Of a stretch of DNA of 39,570 nucleotides, positions 1 to 7,473 are shown in pieces. This DNA comes from Candidatus Babeliales bacterium (GTDB lineage Bacteria > Babelota > Babeliae > Babelales > Vermiphilaceae), in the NCBI GenBank assembly GCA_035288105.1, contig DATEAY010000078.1:1-39570 (forward strand), written 5' to 3'. Position 1 is the stretch's first letter. Every line of letters begins with the position of its first letter. The notes beneath the pieces are model-generated. The model saw nothing but the letters and a program-made list of their open reading frames with translations, ran no database searches and had not been told where the DNA came from. The translations under genes and the position numbers were made by a program.

Positions 1-122
1 AGCCCGTTCATTCTTGGATGAATCAGTTTAGATCCATTTTTGTGCGATACTCAAAATCCATCAAAAATTATCTCGCTTTTTCTCAATTTGCTGCCGCAAT
101 CATTGTTTCTAATAAAATTTGA
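1..122 (+). CDS. IS5-family transposase, C-terminal end (partial)
   Basis: Frame 3 is open from the window edge to TGA at 120-122 and encodes 39 residues. The segment HSWMNQFRSIFVRYSKSIKN followed by YLAFSQFAAAIIV matches the conserved C-terminal block of IS5/IS4-type DDE transposases, usually written ERTHSWLNRFRR...ENYLALLHFACA. The Glu of this block would lie just outside the window. It is too short to say whether the element is intact. Confidence 0.8.
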   Translation, partial: PVHSWMNQFRSIFVRYSKSIKNYLAFSQFAAAIIVSNKI

Positions 123-138
123 GTTTAGGGATGGGCTC
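1..138 (+). mobile_element. 3' end of an IS5-family insertion sequence
   Basis: The window opens inside the last 40 codons of an IS5-like transposase. About the first 18 bases after the stop codon (121-138) read like a terminal inverted repeat: they begin GAGTTTAGGG and end GGGCTC. A TTA follows at 139-141 that could be the target-site duplication. The other end lies outside the window, so the repeat cannot be verified. The element stops roughly 50 bases before the next gene. Confidence 0.7.
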
Positions 139-185
139 TTATACAGCAGTTATGTGCGATGACAATAACGGCAGAGGGGAATCGA

Positions 186-1901
186 ATGAAAAAAACTATT
201 GTGTTTTTTTTAATAAGTATCTATTCTTGCACCAATCATTGCATGGATACACCTAAATCTATGTGGTCACGAACAATTTCATTTCTTGAATCATTCACCT
301 CAGACAAAAGTTCAAAAATTTGGATAACAACAAATGACGGACAAATTACTGAATACAATGAAAACATCTGCAGTCAATCAACATTGCTACTCGAAAAAAT
401 AAGGTTAAATAATAAAGGATCAAATAAAGAAAATCCTATAATAGATGTTCCCTTATCCAAGGAACAACTTGTGCTTTTTGCTAGGGCAATTTATACACCA
501 ATAGAGAAATTTGATAAGATTTCTCCTGAAAAAAAATATCTCTTACTTGCCATCGCAAACACACTCAAATCACGCTATCTCTATGCACTATTAATCCATA
601 AATTATTGCCAGCCGACATAGATAAAAAAATTAGAAAATTATATTTTTCACATGATGATATCAAAGATGGCATGATTAAACACAGCACACCACTCACCAG
701 TATTATGTACTCTTACTTTCTTCATCCAATAATTAAGGCTCAATTCACCGATTCGGGAGATTATTATCTTTTAGAAATCCTATCAATGAGTCGTTCTGCA
801 GATATAATAGCTAATTATACTGTACGAGCAACTGCTACTCAAAAATTGATCAAAGAATTGAACAACTATGACATCGTACAATTAAGTCCAAAGAATAACT
901 GCGTAGCTCTAGCCCGCACGAGAGAATTGCCCTTCATACTCGAGCTGTATGATATTGATACCGATACAATAATTTCACTACCAGCACAGGGAGCTATTTC
1001 ATCCATTGCCCTAAGCCCTGATGGTAATTATATTGCTGTCGCCCTTAAAAATAGTATACATTTGTGGAACATACATGATAAAAACCGTATCACAAAAAAG
1101 AACCTTGTTGGACACACAAAAACTATCCGAGCTCTCGCATTCAACGAACAAAGCACTTTACTTATTTCTGGGTCGAATAACGAGGAAAACTGCATACTAT
1201 GGGATATCAGTGATTACAACAATATAACTAAACAAATAATATTGACAAACCGACACCATCATTTTGATAGTTTTATTTTTAGCACCAATAATAACAATAT
1301 TCTGTGCGGAAGAGTAAATAGTACTCCTCTTTACTTCTCAAAAGAAAACCAGGACTGGTCTTACCACTGTATACCGAAGGAATATAGCTTTGTTACTCTG
1401 CTCAAACAAGATCCTCATTATCCATTTGGAGCATCATGCCTTGCAAATGATAAATTATATTTATGGAGTACTAATGAAGAACCAACACGTACCCCACTAT
1501 TGATTCTTCGCGATACCCATCCAATTAAAGATGTCAAGTTTAGCAATAGTGGTCACTTTGTATCTCGCTCAACATGTAACTTTATCATATGGAACCATTG
1601 TGGAAAAAGCATCAAAACGATTACTTGCGCAGAAACCACCCCATTGTTTGCCACACTGAGTCCTAATGGTCAACATTTTCTTTGTGTAAAAAAAAGTGGT
1701 ATTTCTAATATCAACGTCACCATTCATAGATTTGTTGATGAAAAAATAATCAAGGAAATGGATAAATCATTAATTACCATGCAGGGATTATTATTACAAG
1801 ATATGCGCACTACAAACAAACCTTTGATTATACAAGATAAAAGTCTTCAAGCACAAACCTGGAAATTGTTTAAACCATCCCACCAAAAATTGCTACAATA
1901 A
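186..1901 (+). CDS. secreted Skp1/BTB-like plus WD40-repeat protein
   Basis: Start chosen at the ATG at 186 because GAGGGG (174-179) sits six bases upstream and the product then begins with a signal peptide (MKKTIVFFLISIYSC, residues 1-19). An upstream ATG at 159 has no such site. Residues about 44-145 resemble the Skp1/BTB fold: KIWITTNDGQI, then SQSTLLLEKI, then a PLSKEQL helix and a long helical tail. From about residue 230 onward there are WD40-like blades, for example ISSIALSPDGNYIAVALKN followed by IHLWNI, and LVGHTKTIRALAF followed by ILWDI. The N-terminal domain is shared with the protein at 9106-9870. Combining Skp1-like and WD40 modules in an exported bacterial protein suggests a host-directed scaffold; that role is inference. 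The IS5 end directly upstream may influence its transcription. Confidence 0.7.
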   Translation: MKKTIVFFLISIYSCTNHCMDTPKSMWSRTISFLESFTSDKSSKIWITTNDGQITEYNENICSQSTLLLEKIRLNNKGSNKENPIIDVPLSKEQLVLFARAIYTPIEKFDKISPEKKYLLLAIANTLKSRYLYALLIHKLLPADIDKKIRKLYFSHDDIKDGMIKHSTPLTSIMYSYFLHPIIKAQFTDSGDYYLLEILSMSRSADIIANYTVRATATQKLIKELNNYDIVQLSPKNNCVALARTRELPFILELYDIDTDTIISLPAQGAISSIALSPDGNYIAVALKNSIHLWNIHDKNRITKKNLVGHTKTIRALAFNEQSTLLISGSNNEENCILWDISDYNNITKQIILTNRHHHFDSFIFSTNNNNILCGRVNSTPLYFSKENQDWSYHCIPKEYSFVTLLKQDPHYPFGASCLANDKLYLWSTNEEPTRTPLLILRDTHPIKDVKFSNSGHFVSRSTCNFIIWNHCGKSIKTITCAETTPLFATLSPNGQHFLCVKKSGISNINVTIHRFVDEKIIKEMDKSLITMQGLLLQDMRTTNKPLIIQDKSLQAQTWKLFKPSHQKLLQ

Positions 1902-2528
1902 CTATTCACTACTCAAAATACTGATTAATTTCTCTGTAGGAAAGGCCCCTTCGCGAACAACAATAATTTTTTCTCCAGTGCAATCAATAATGGTTGAAGG
2001 AAGGATAGATTCTGCATTGTCATCATTCAAAACAACACATACAACAGAACGCATGATACTTTCATCTACCTCTTCTATGCTATTCGGCACAGGCCCGCCT
2101 GCACAGTTGGCACTTGTCGAAAATAAACCATCAAATCTTTCCAATAGCTGTAACAACCCAGCATGATCCGGAACTCGTATAGCAACATTGCCCTCGGGCG
2201 ACTTGATACAGGGCAAAATTGTTGCCTTTGCCTTAAAAATCAAGGTAACCGGTCCTGGCCAACAAACATTCATTATTTTTTCAATTTGGCATATTTTACT
2301 ATCGTCTTTTTCAATCAAATTAAGAGCTTTTTGCTGGTTTTCAACAAGAATGAGATATGGTTTTTTTGACCGATTTTTAATAGAATCAAGTTTTGCATAT
2401 CCTTTTTCCGATAGTTCAGCTAGAAGGCCTAAAACCGTGTCTCCCCCGGCTAAAACAACCCTACCACTACGCAACTGTTTTTCTACGTAAGCTACTGTTT
2501 TTGAACTACCCCACAATAATGGTCTCAT
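1902..2528 (-). CDS. tsaC: threonylcarbamoyl-AMP synthase (TsaC/YrdC/Sua5 family)
   Basis: This enzyme makes threonylcarbamoyl-AMP from threonine, bicarbonate and ATP, the first step of the universal t6A37 modification of ANN-decoding tRNAs, in the cytoplasm. Seen: a TsaC core of 208 residues with GGDTVLGL at 28-35 (family PTDTVYGL), the KxR signature KNR at 51-53 followed by KKP, VAIRVPDH in the middle, and STSANCAGG near residue 140. The length is that of the short TsaC form, without the Sua5 C-terminal domain. AAGG lies six bases before the ATG. The gene converges with the WD40 gene with no spacer: the two stop codons are adjacent. Confidence 0.92.
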   Translation of the reverse strand: MRPLLWGSSKTVAYVEKQLRSGRVVLAGGDTVLGLLAELSEKGYAKLDSIKNRSKKPYLILVENQQKALNLIEKDDSKICQIEKIMNVCWPGPVTLIFKAKATILPCIKSPEGNVAIRVPDHAGLLQLLERFDGLFSTSANCAGGPVPNSIEEVDESIMRSVVCVVLNDDNAESILPSTIIDCTGEKIIVVREGAFPTEKLISILSSE

Positions 2529-2783
2529 ATAAAGCCTTTTTCTTTTGTAAATAATGGCGTAAAGCCCGCATTATAATTTCTTGTTTGACATTTTTGCATT
2601 ATGATATATCCTAATTAACAGGCTAGGATTTTTGCCTAACTGACTAATTTTTACTAAATTTGCAAAAAACAACCAATAATTGGCATAATTGTCCTAATAA
2701 AGGGCGCCCGATCAGCAGTATAACGGAGGTTGGGCTAAAATATCAAAGTAATAATAAATAATCATTAGACCATGGAGAATTCG

Positions 2784-4214
2784 ATGAAAAATGTAACAAA
2801 CCAAAAGCCTACTGCTGCAACTAAGGGCGCAGGAAAGCAACGTAGCTATAATGAAATAGTCGACTACTTAGAAGCTCGTTGGACAGCAAACCGTGCTGAT
2901 ACCACACTTTCATCCCTCAAACAACTTGATAAAGCTCTTGGTTCTCTTTCTCAAAAAGTTCCTACCATCGTCATTGCGGGTACAAATGGCAAAAGCTTAA
3001 CAGCTCATTTTACCACTCGCCTATTGCGAGAAGAAGGTTTAACTGTTGGTACCTTTTATGCACCACATCTTTTAACGTATAACGAACGCTTCTCTCTTAA
3101 TAACGAAACTATCTCCAATAAACTTTTGACTGATGTTGGTAATGAAGTTATTAATATTGCTGAAGATCTTGGTCTAGCGATGAACTCATTTGAATTGCTC
3201 ACCATGATGGCACTTGTTCACTTCAAACAAAGCAATGTTGATGTTGCTATTTTAGAAGTTAATGAAAATGGACCATCTGACGCAACCAATATTTGCTCAT
3301 CAAAAATAGTAGCTATCACTAGAATTATTGATCCTCAAGCATCTCCAAATGCTAAAAGCACTGATAAAGCATTAATTCAAGAAATTTTAAGCATCGTCAA
3401 ACCAGGTGCGATTGTTGTTTCTGCTGATCAAAGCAAACTTAATCTTCAAACAATGCAAGACATTGTTATAGAAAAAAATGCTGATTGGGCAATGCCTATT
3501 CGCAAACTAGCTCCTCTTGCATACCCATTTGAACAATTACACGGTAGATGTGCAGCATTAGCGGAACGTATTACTTCTATTTACATTAATTCATTTGCTA
3601 ATAAAAATGCCGTCCTTGTCACAAATAGCCTTCTTACCAAGAAAAAAGGACAACGCGGTAGACCAACGCTTGAAGTAAAACGTCAAACAGAACTCAATCC
3701 AAAACGCACCATTGAACAATTCTGGAAAGAAACATTGAGCACATTGCCAGGACACTTCCAATTATTGGACAAAGAAAAACCAACAATTCTTTTGGATCCT
3801 GCAGCAAATCTTGATGCATTTAAAAATTTACTTCTTGGTACAAGACTTCTTCATTACAAGCGTCCACTGAAAGGCTTAACTATAATTCTTGGTTGCAACA
3901 ATGAAGAATTAGATATTCACGAACTTATTAAATTGCTTCGTTACTTCTTCAAAAAGACATCTGGCCAAGTTATTGTGTGCCCAGTAGAACCAGTTCCTGG
4001 ACACAAAGGTCATAAAGCGTGGGATATTGAAAAAGTAACTAACGATATCAAGAGCTTAAAAATAAAAGCTAAAGCAACAGCAAACTTTGCTGAAGCGCTT
4101 GAAGCTGCACAAAAAACTGTTGATGAACGCCATGGTGTTATTGTAATCACCGGTTCAACATCAATCGTTTCTGAATATTGGAAGCATAAAGGTCTTAAAA
4201 AACTTTCTAGCTAA
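2784..4214 (+). CDS. folC: FolC-like Mur-ligase-family enzyme (folylpolyglutamate/dihydrofolate synthase)
   Basis: FolC adds glutamate to (dihydro)folate in an ATP-dependent ligation typical of the Mur ligase superfamily. Seen: P-loop IAGTNGKSLTAHF near residue 65, the family's TFYAPHLLTYNERFSLNN substrate segment, DATN near residue 170, a C-terminal LLDPAANLDAFKNLL (usual LDGAHNPxA) and VITGSTSIVSEYW (usual VTGSLYLVGE). ATG 2784 is preferred over ATG 2772 because GGAG at 2774-2777 is correctly spaced only for the inner codon. At 476 residues it is longer than typical FolC (about 420-430) and it lacks the usual GLGGRLDATN context, reading VNENGPSDATN instead. No other folate gene is nearby, so a related ligase activity is possible. 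Confidence 0.75.
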   Translation: MKNVTNQKPTAATKGAGKQRSYNEIVDYLEARWTANRADTTLSSLKQLDKALGSLSQKVPTIVIAGTNGKSLTAHFTTRLLREEGLTVGTFYAPHLLTYNERFSLNNETISNKLLTDVGNEVINIAEDLGLAMNSFELLTMMALVHFKQSNVDVAILEVNENGPSDATNICSSKIVAITRIIDPQASPNAKSTDKALIQEILSIVKPGAIVVSADQSKLNLQTMQDIVIEKNADWAMPIRKLAPLAYPFEQLHGRCAALAERITSIYINSFANKNAVLVTNSLLTKKKGQRGRPTLEVKRQTELNPKRTIEQFWKETLSTLPGHFQLLDKEKPTILLDPAANLDAFKNLLLGTRLLHYKRPLKGLTIILGCNNEELDIHELIKLLRYFFKKTSGQVIVCPVEPVPGHKGHKAWDIEKVTNDIKSLKIKAKATANFAEALEAAQKTVDERHGVIVITGSTSIVSEYWKHKGLKKLSS

Positions 4215-4221
4215 GTTTTGC

Positions 4222-4287
4222 GCGCTCGTTCTGAACTTGTTGAAGAGTAAAGCGCGCTTAATCCTTCAACAAGTTCAGGATGAGCGC
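4222..4287. repeat. head-to-head REP-like palindrome, family A; possible folC terminator
   Basis: Arms 4222-4245 and 4264-4287 are inverted copies of a repeat with core CTGAACTTGTTGAAG, with 22 of 24 positions complementary and an 18-base loop. The transcript would form a very long hairpin directly after the folC stop. Further copies occur at 14034 and 33043. Confidence 0.8.
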
Positions 4288-4329
4288 AGCGAGATTCTGG
4301 ACTTGTGTTTACTTATGAAATAATTATTT

Positions 4330-4608
4330 ATGTTATCAATTGTTCTTGGTTTATTGATCGGAACTTTATACGGGCTCTTCTTTGTTACCCAACAAAGAAG
4401 AGCTTTGTCTTTGGATCGAACAACTATTACTCATCATCTTATGAAATCTGTTCTCCTTTCTTTTACACGTTTTACTATTTTAGCTTTGAGTATGGTATAT
4501 ATATTGCACTCATCATCAATCAATCTTATACTAGTACTAATATCTTTTACCCTAGCATTTTGGTATATCGTACGTAACAAGAGGATGCGCCACCATGAAC
4601 GGTGCTGA
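4330..4608 (+). CDS. small membrane protein in the atpI position
   Basis: 92 residues with three to four predicted membrane segments (residues 1-19, about 38-52 and 54-73) and a basic tail ending RNKRMRHHERC. It overlaps the start of atpB by 14 bases, so it is translationally linked to the F0 genes. AtpI-type proteins are short, poorly conserved membrane proteins encoded first in many ATP synthase operons, and in some bacteria help assemble the c ring. The assignment rests on position, size and topology rather than a clear sequence motif. The ATG at 4330 has no strong Shine-Dalgarno. Confidence 0.5.
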   Translation: MLSIVLGLLIGTLYGLFFVTQQRRALSLDRTTITHHLMKSVLLSFTRFTILALSMVYILHSSSINLILVLISFTLAFWYIVRNKRMRHHERC

Positions 4609-5329
4609 ATTAGTTGAAATACAACAATGGTCTTTTGGCTCGTTAATCGGTTATGAAGAAAATCCACTATTTAATGTTAACAGTGAAATAGTTATCCATA
4701 CGTGGATTATTATGATCATTCTGGCAGTAGCGCTTGCATGCGTTAATTTTATTTTGCGTCATACAACCTTGGGTCGTTTTATTCTACTCCAATTTGTTTC
4801 TTTTTTTGTTGATCTAACCAAACAATCGCTTGGATTATTTGTGTATTCTCACTGCGTTTTTGCTTCATCTCTTTTTATTTTTATTGCACTGTGTAACACA
4901 GCACCACTTATTCCATGGCTTGACGAACCAACGAGAGATTTAAATACAGCACTCGCTCTTGGCATCATTGCATTTTTTTACATCCAGTCCGCGACAATCA
5001 AAGCACGTGGAATTGGTTCTTATGTAAAAGGTTTTTTTCAACCATTTTTTGTTATGCTTCCTCTGAATATTATAGGAAAATTATCTTCTATCGTATCCAT
5101 ATCATTCCGTTTGTTTGGAAATATATTCGGCGGCGCAGTTATCACCAAGCTCTATTTCAGCGCTATACGAGGGTCAATAATTCTTGAATTATTAGGCATT
5201 CTTTCTGGTATTAATTTTTTGCTTATTGCATTCTTTACTCTCTTTGAAGGTCTTTTGCAAGCATTTGTATTCGCTATGCTTACACTCACCTATCTTTCAA
5301 TAGGATGTCAAAAAGATGGCGGACACTAA
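4595..5329 (+). CDS. atpB: F0F1 ATP synthase subunit a
   Basis: Subunit a forms the two half-channels that carry ions to and from the c ring in the inner membrane. Seen: about six hydrophobic segments over 244 residues; EPTRDLNTALALGIIAF at 111-127 matching the PTxDLNxTLALA motif; SISFRLFGNIFGG with Arg172, equivalent to the essential E. coli Arg210; and EGLLQAFVFAMLTLTYL at the C terminus, matching the family's LLQAFIFxxLTxxYL. AGAGGA precedes the ATG by about nine bases. It is followed after 16 bases by the c-subunit gene. No b, delta, alpha, gamma, beta or epsilon genes are in the window, so the F1 genes must lie elsewhere. Confidence 0.92.
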   Translation: MNGAELVEIQQWSFGSLIGYEENPLFNVNSEIVIHTWIIMIILAVALACVNFILRHTTLGRFILLQFVSFFVDLTKQSLGLFVYSHCVFASSLFIFIALCNTAPLIPWLDEPTRDLNTALALGIIAFFYIQSATIKARGIGSYVKGFFQPFFVMLPLNIIGKLSSIVSISFRLFGNIFGGAVITKLYFSAIRGSIILELLGILSGINFLLIAFFTLFEGLLQAFVFAMLTLTYLSIGCQKDGGH

Positions 5330-5345
5330 TTAAGGAAATAACATT

Positions 5346-6311
5346 ATGCACGCTTCACACGAATTTTTACACTATGGCGCAATAACAACATCAATCGTGA
5401 TGAGTTCAATATCTGTTGGTATTGGTCAAGGCCTTGTCAGTTGGAGCGCTCTTAATGCTATGAATCGCCAACCTGCAGCACAAGATGATGTTATGCGTAT
5501 TGCAATTATTGGTATGACCTTAGTAGAAACAGTTGCAATACTGGGACTACTCACTTCAATTCTTTTGTTAATTTACACAAATATACATTCAGAGAATATG
5601 TTCGCACATTACTCTGAATTGGGCATTATCGCTGCTATGGGAATCACCGGACTGACCATTGGACTTGCTTCGACATTTCCTGCTCAAGCAGCTTGTCATG
5701 CAGTTGCACGACAACCCTTTTTTACACATCGTATTTCAGCTTTTATGCTTATGACGCAAGTACTTATCCAAACGCCGATGATTTTAGCGTTTCTTGTTTC
5801 ACTTTTTATTCAGGGACAAGCAAGTTCGGCAGCTACAATGAGTGATAGTCTTCGTCTTATTGCAAGCGGACTTTGTGTTGGAATAGGAAGCATTGGGCCT
5901 GCAATTGGATTAAGCGTCTTTGCCCAAGCAGCAATAAACAGTTTGGGAAAAAATATTAAAGCATATGATAAACTACTCTCATTCACCTTGATCAGCGAAG
6001 CACTTATTGAAACTCCAATTATTTTTTGTTTAATAATAGCAGTTACACTACTTTTCGTAGTTCCCTACGATGGAATAGATAACAATATTGATGGCCTTAT
6101 ATTTTTAGCAGCAGGTTTATGTACCGGACTTGGAACACTTGGTGCAGGAATCAGTTCAGGAAAAACTGCCGCTGCTGCATGTACTCAGATTGGCCACAAT
6201 CCAGGTGCTTATAATATTCTTTCTCGCACCAGTATACTTGCACAAAGTTTAATTGAAACAATGGTACTGTACACCGTTATTTTATCACTGTTGATGATTT
6301 TATTTCGATAA
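5346..6311 (+). CDS. atpE: F-type ATP synthase subunit c with four fused hairpins
   Basis: Subunit c normally has about 80 residues and one helical hairpin; this gene encodes 321 residues that divide into four c-like hairpins (eight membrane helices). The ion-binding position recurs at Glu61 (LVETVAI), Gln142 (LIQTPMI), Glu222 (LIETPII) and Glu304 (LIETMVLY), spaced 81, 80 and 82 residues apart. The polar loops are NRQP (40-43), ARQP (121-124), GKNI (201-204) and GHNP (283-286). Hairpin 1 aligns without gaps to Na+-type c subunits: GIGQG with Gln28 eleven residues before RQP, and Glu seventeen residues after it. The second hairpin has Gln in place of the carboxylate. AAGGA precedes the ATG by about ten bases. 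It directly follows atpB, and no single-hairpin c gene is present. Confidence 0.88.
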   Translation: MHASHEFLHYGAITTSIVMSSISVGIGQGLVSWSALNAMNRQPAAQDDVMRIAIIGMTLVETVAILGLLTSILLLIYTNIHSENMFAHYSELGIIAAMGITGLTIGLASTFPAQAACHAVARQPFFTHRISAFMLMTQVLIQTPMILAFLVSLFIQGQASSAATMSDSLRLIASGLCVGIGSIGPAIGLSVFAQAAINSLGKNIKAYDKLLSFTLISEALIETPIIFCLIIAVTLLFVVPYDGIDNNIDGLIFLAAGLCTGLGTLGAGISSGKTAAAACTQIGHNPGAYNILSRTSILAQSLIETMVLYTVILSLLMILFR

Positions 6312-6313
6312 AA

Positions 6314-6340
6314 AAAGCACCGATTTTTAGTTGGTGCTTT
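6314..6340. terminator. terminator after the F0 cluster
   Basis: AAAGCACC (6314-6321) pairs with GGTGCTTT (6333-6340) across an 11-base loop, starting two bases after the c-subunit stop. Flanking A and T runs would let it also serve the convergent ankyrin gene. Confidence 0.75.
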
Positions 6341-6367
6341 ACTCATACATAAAAAATTTTTTTTATC

Positions 6368-7204
6368 TCAGTGCAATGTTAACAACCGAGAATTCATTTC
6401 TCTACCACTATATTCTCGATTTTGCCAGAACGTAAAAGGATTACCAATCGTATCTAACAGTACTGGCATAATAATTTTTGCTCTCACTGAATCATTATCT
6501 TTTAAAGCGCTATCCTTTTTATCACGTCTTTTTAAACAATCATATGCTGTTTTACCTTCATCATTGGTAATTGTAACATCAGCACCACGAAGAACTAAAA
6601 ATCTACTTAATTTCTTATCTGACTCTGCATAGTGCAATGGAGTATTACCATCTATATTTTGAGCGTTTACATCAGCTCCACCATCAACAAGCATCTCTGC
6701 GATTTCCATTCTTTTCTCACTAGGACTCATAATGCCACAAGCATAATGTAATGGTGTCCAAAGCTCAAAATCCTGAGCATCAACATGAACACCACAACGC
6801 AATAATTCCCTAGTTCGTGATACGTCTTTAGAACTAACTACATAATGCAATAATGCTGTACCATGAACTGGTGCTTGAGCATTAAGATCCGCTCCATGTG
6901 CAACAAGTATTTTAAAGCATTCATCTTTTTCTTGTTCCGTAAGTTCACTACTTAGCACATTCAACGCAAATGGATAGCCCTTCCCATCTTTTTCATTCAC
7001 ATCGGCACCAGTTGTTACGTATGTCCACAAAATATAAAAATCTTTAGTTTCTAATATCTGATGCAAAGATTCATTCAAAGATATTTTTTGCCTTTTGGGT
7101 GCCCTATTGAATGCAGCCTCTGCTCTTGCATGGCGCTTCATAGCTATAGTTTGACAACTAATTAATCCAAATAAAACCACTAGAAGTAGTTTTCTAGCAA
7201 TCAT
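6368..7204 (-). CDS. exported ankyrin-repeat protein, possibly a lipoprotein
   Basis: The reading frame extends 18 codons further upstream, but AGGGG (7216-7212) is spaced seven bases before the ATG at 7204 (four before the one at 7207), and this start yields a signal sequence MIARKLLLVVLFGLISC. LISC fits a lipobox, so lipidation at that Cys is possible. Four to five ankyrin repeats follow, recognisable by GTALLHYVV, WTPLHYAC, GADVNAQNIDGNTPLHYA and GADVTITNDEGKTAYD. The C-terminal 60 residues are unrecognised. Such proteins are abundant in amoeba-associated bacteria, where they mediate protein-protein contacts; no specific partner can be named. Confidence 0.8.
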   Translation of the reverse strand: MIARKLLLVVLFGLISCQTIAMKRHARAEAAFNRAPKRQKISLNESLHQILETKDFYILWTYVTTGADVNEKDGKGYPFALNVLSSELTEQEKDECFKILVAHGADLNAQAPVHGTALLHYVVSSKDVSRTRELLRCGVHVDAQDFELWTPLHYACGIMSPSEKRMEIAEMLVDGGADVNAQNIDGNTPLHYAESDKKLSRFLVLRGADVTITNDEGKTAYDCLKRRDKKDSALKDNDSVRAKIIMPVLLDTIGNPFTFWQNREYSGREMNSRLLTLH

Positions 7205-7391
7205 CATGATTCCCCTAAAGAGATTATTATTGTAAATAAAAAACATTATTACTTTCACAAAGTGTAGCAGAAATTAAAAAAAAACATATTCCATTTGGCA
7301 GAACACAATAATTTCGACCAGATTAATCGGCAATCTTGCATCATAGATATTTTTCAAAAACAACGGCTAAATAATGACATTCGTCTCCATC

Positions 7392-7421
7392 CTTGAAAGA
7401 CCGTGATTTTCTGTCATATTT
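7392..7421 (+). promoter_or_regulatory. possible sigma70-type promoter
   Basis: TTGAAA (7392-7397) lies 18 bases before TATTTA (7416-7421) in the 269-base gap upstream of the PLP enzyme gene. The match is modest, and the rest of that gap (7205-7473) shows no gene. Confidence 0.35.
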
Positions 7422-7473
7422 AATAAATATATAGAATTAGAAAAGCACAATCATCAAACAGAGGCACACAACC

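Noticed and set aside
4305-4577. 90-residue plus-strand reading frame overlapping the atpI-like gene
   Set aside because: Alternative frame of the same DNA; the atpI-like frame has better membrane topology and couples to atpB by overlap.
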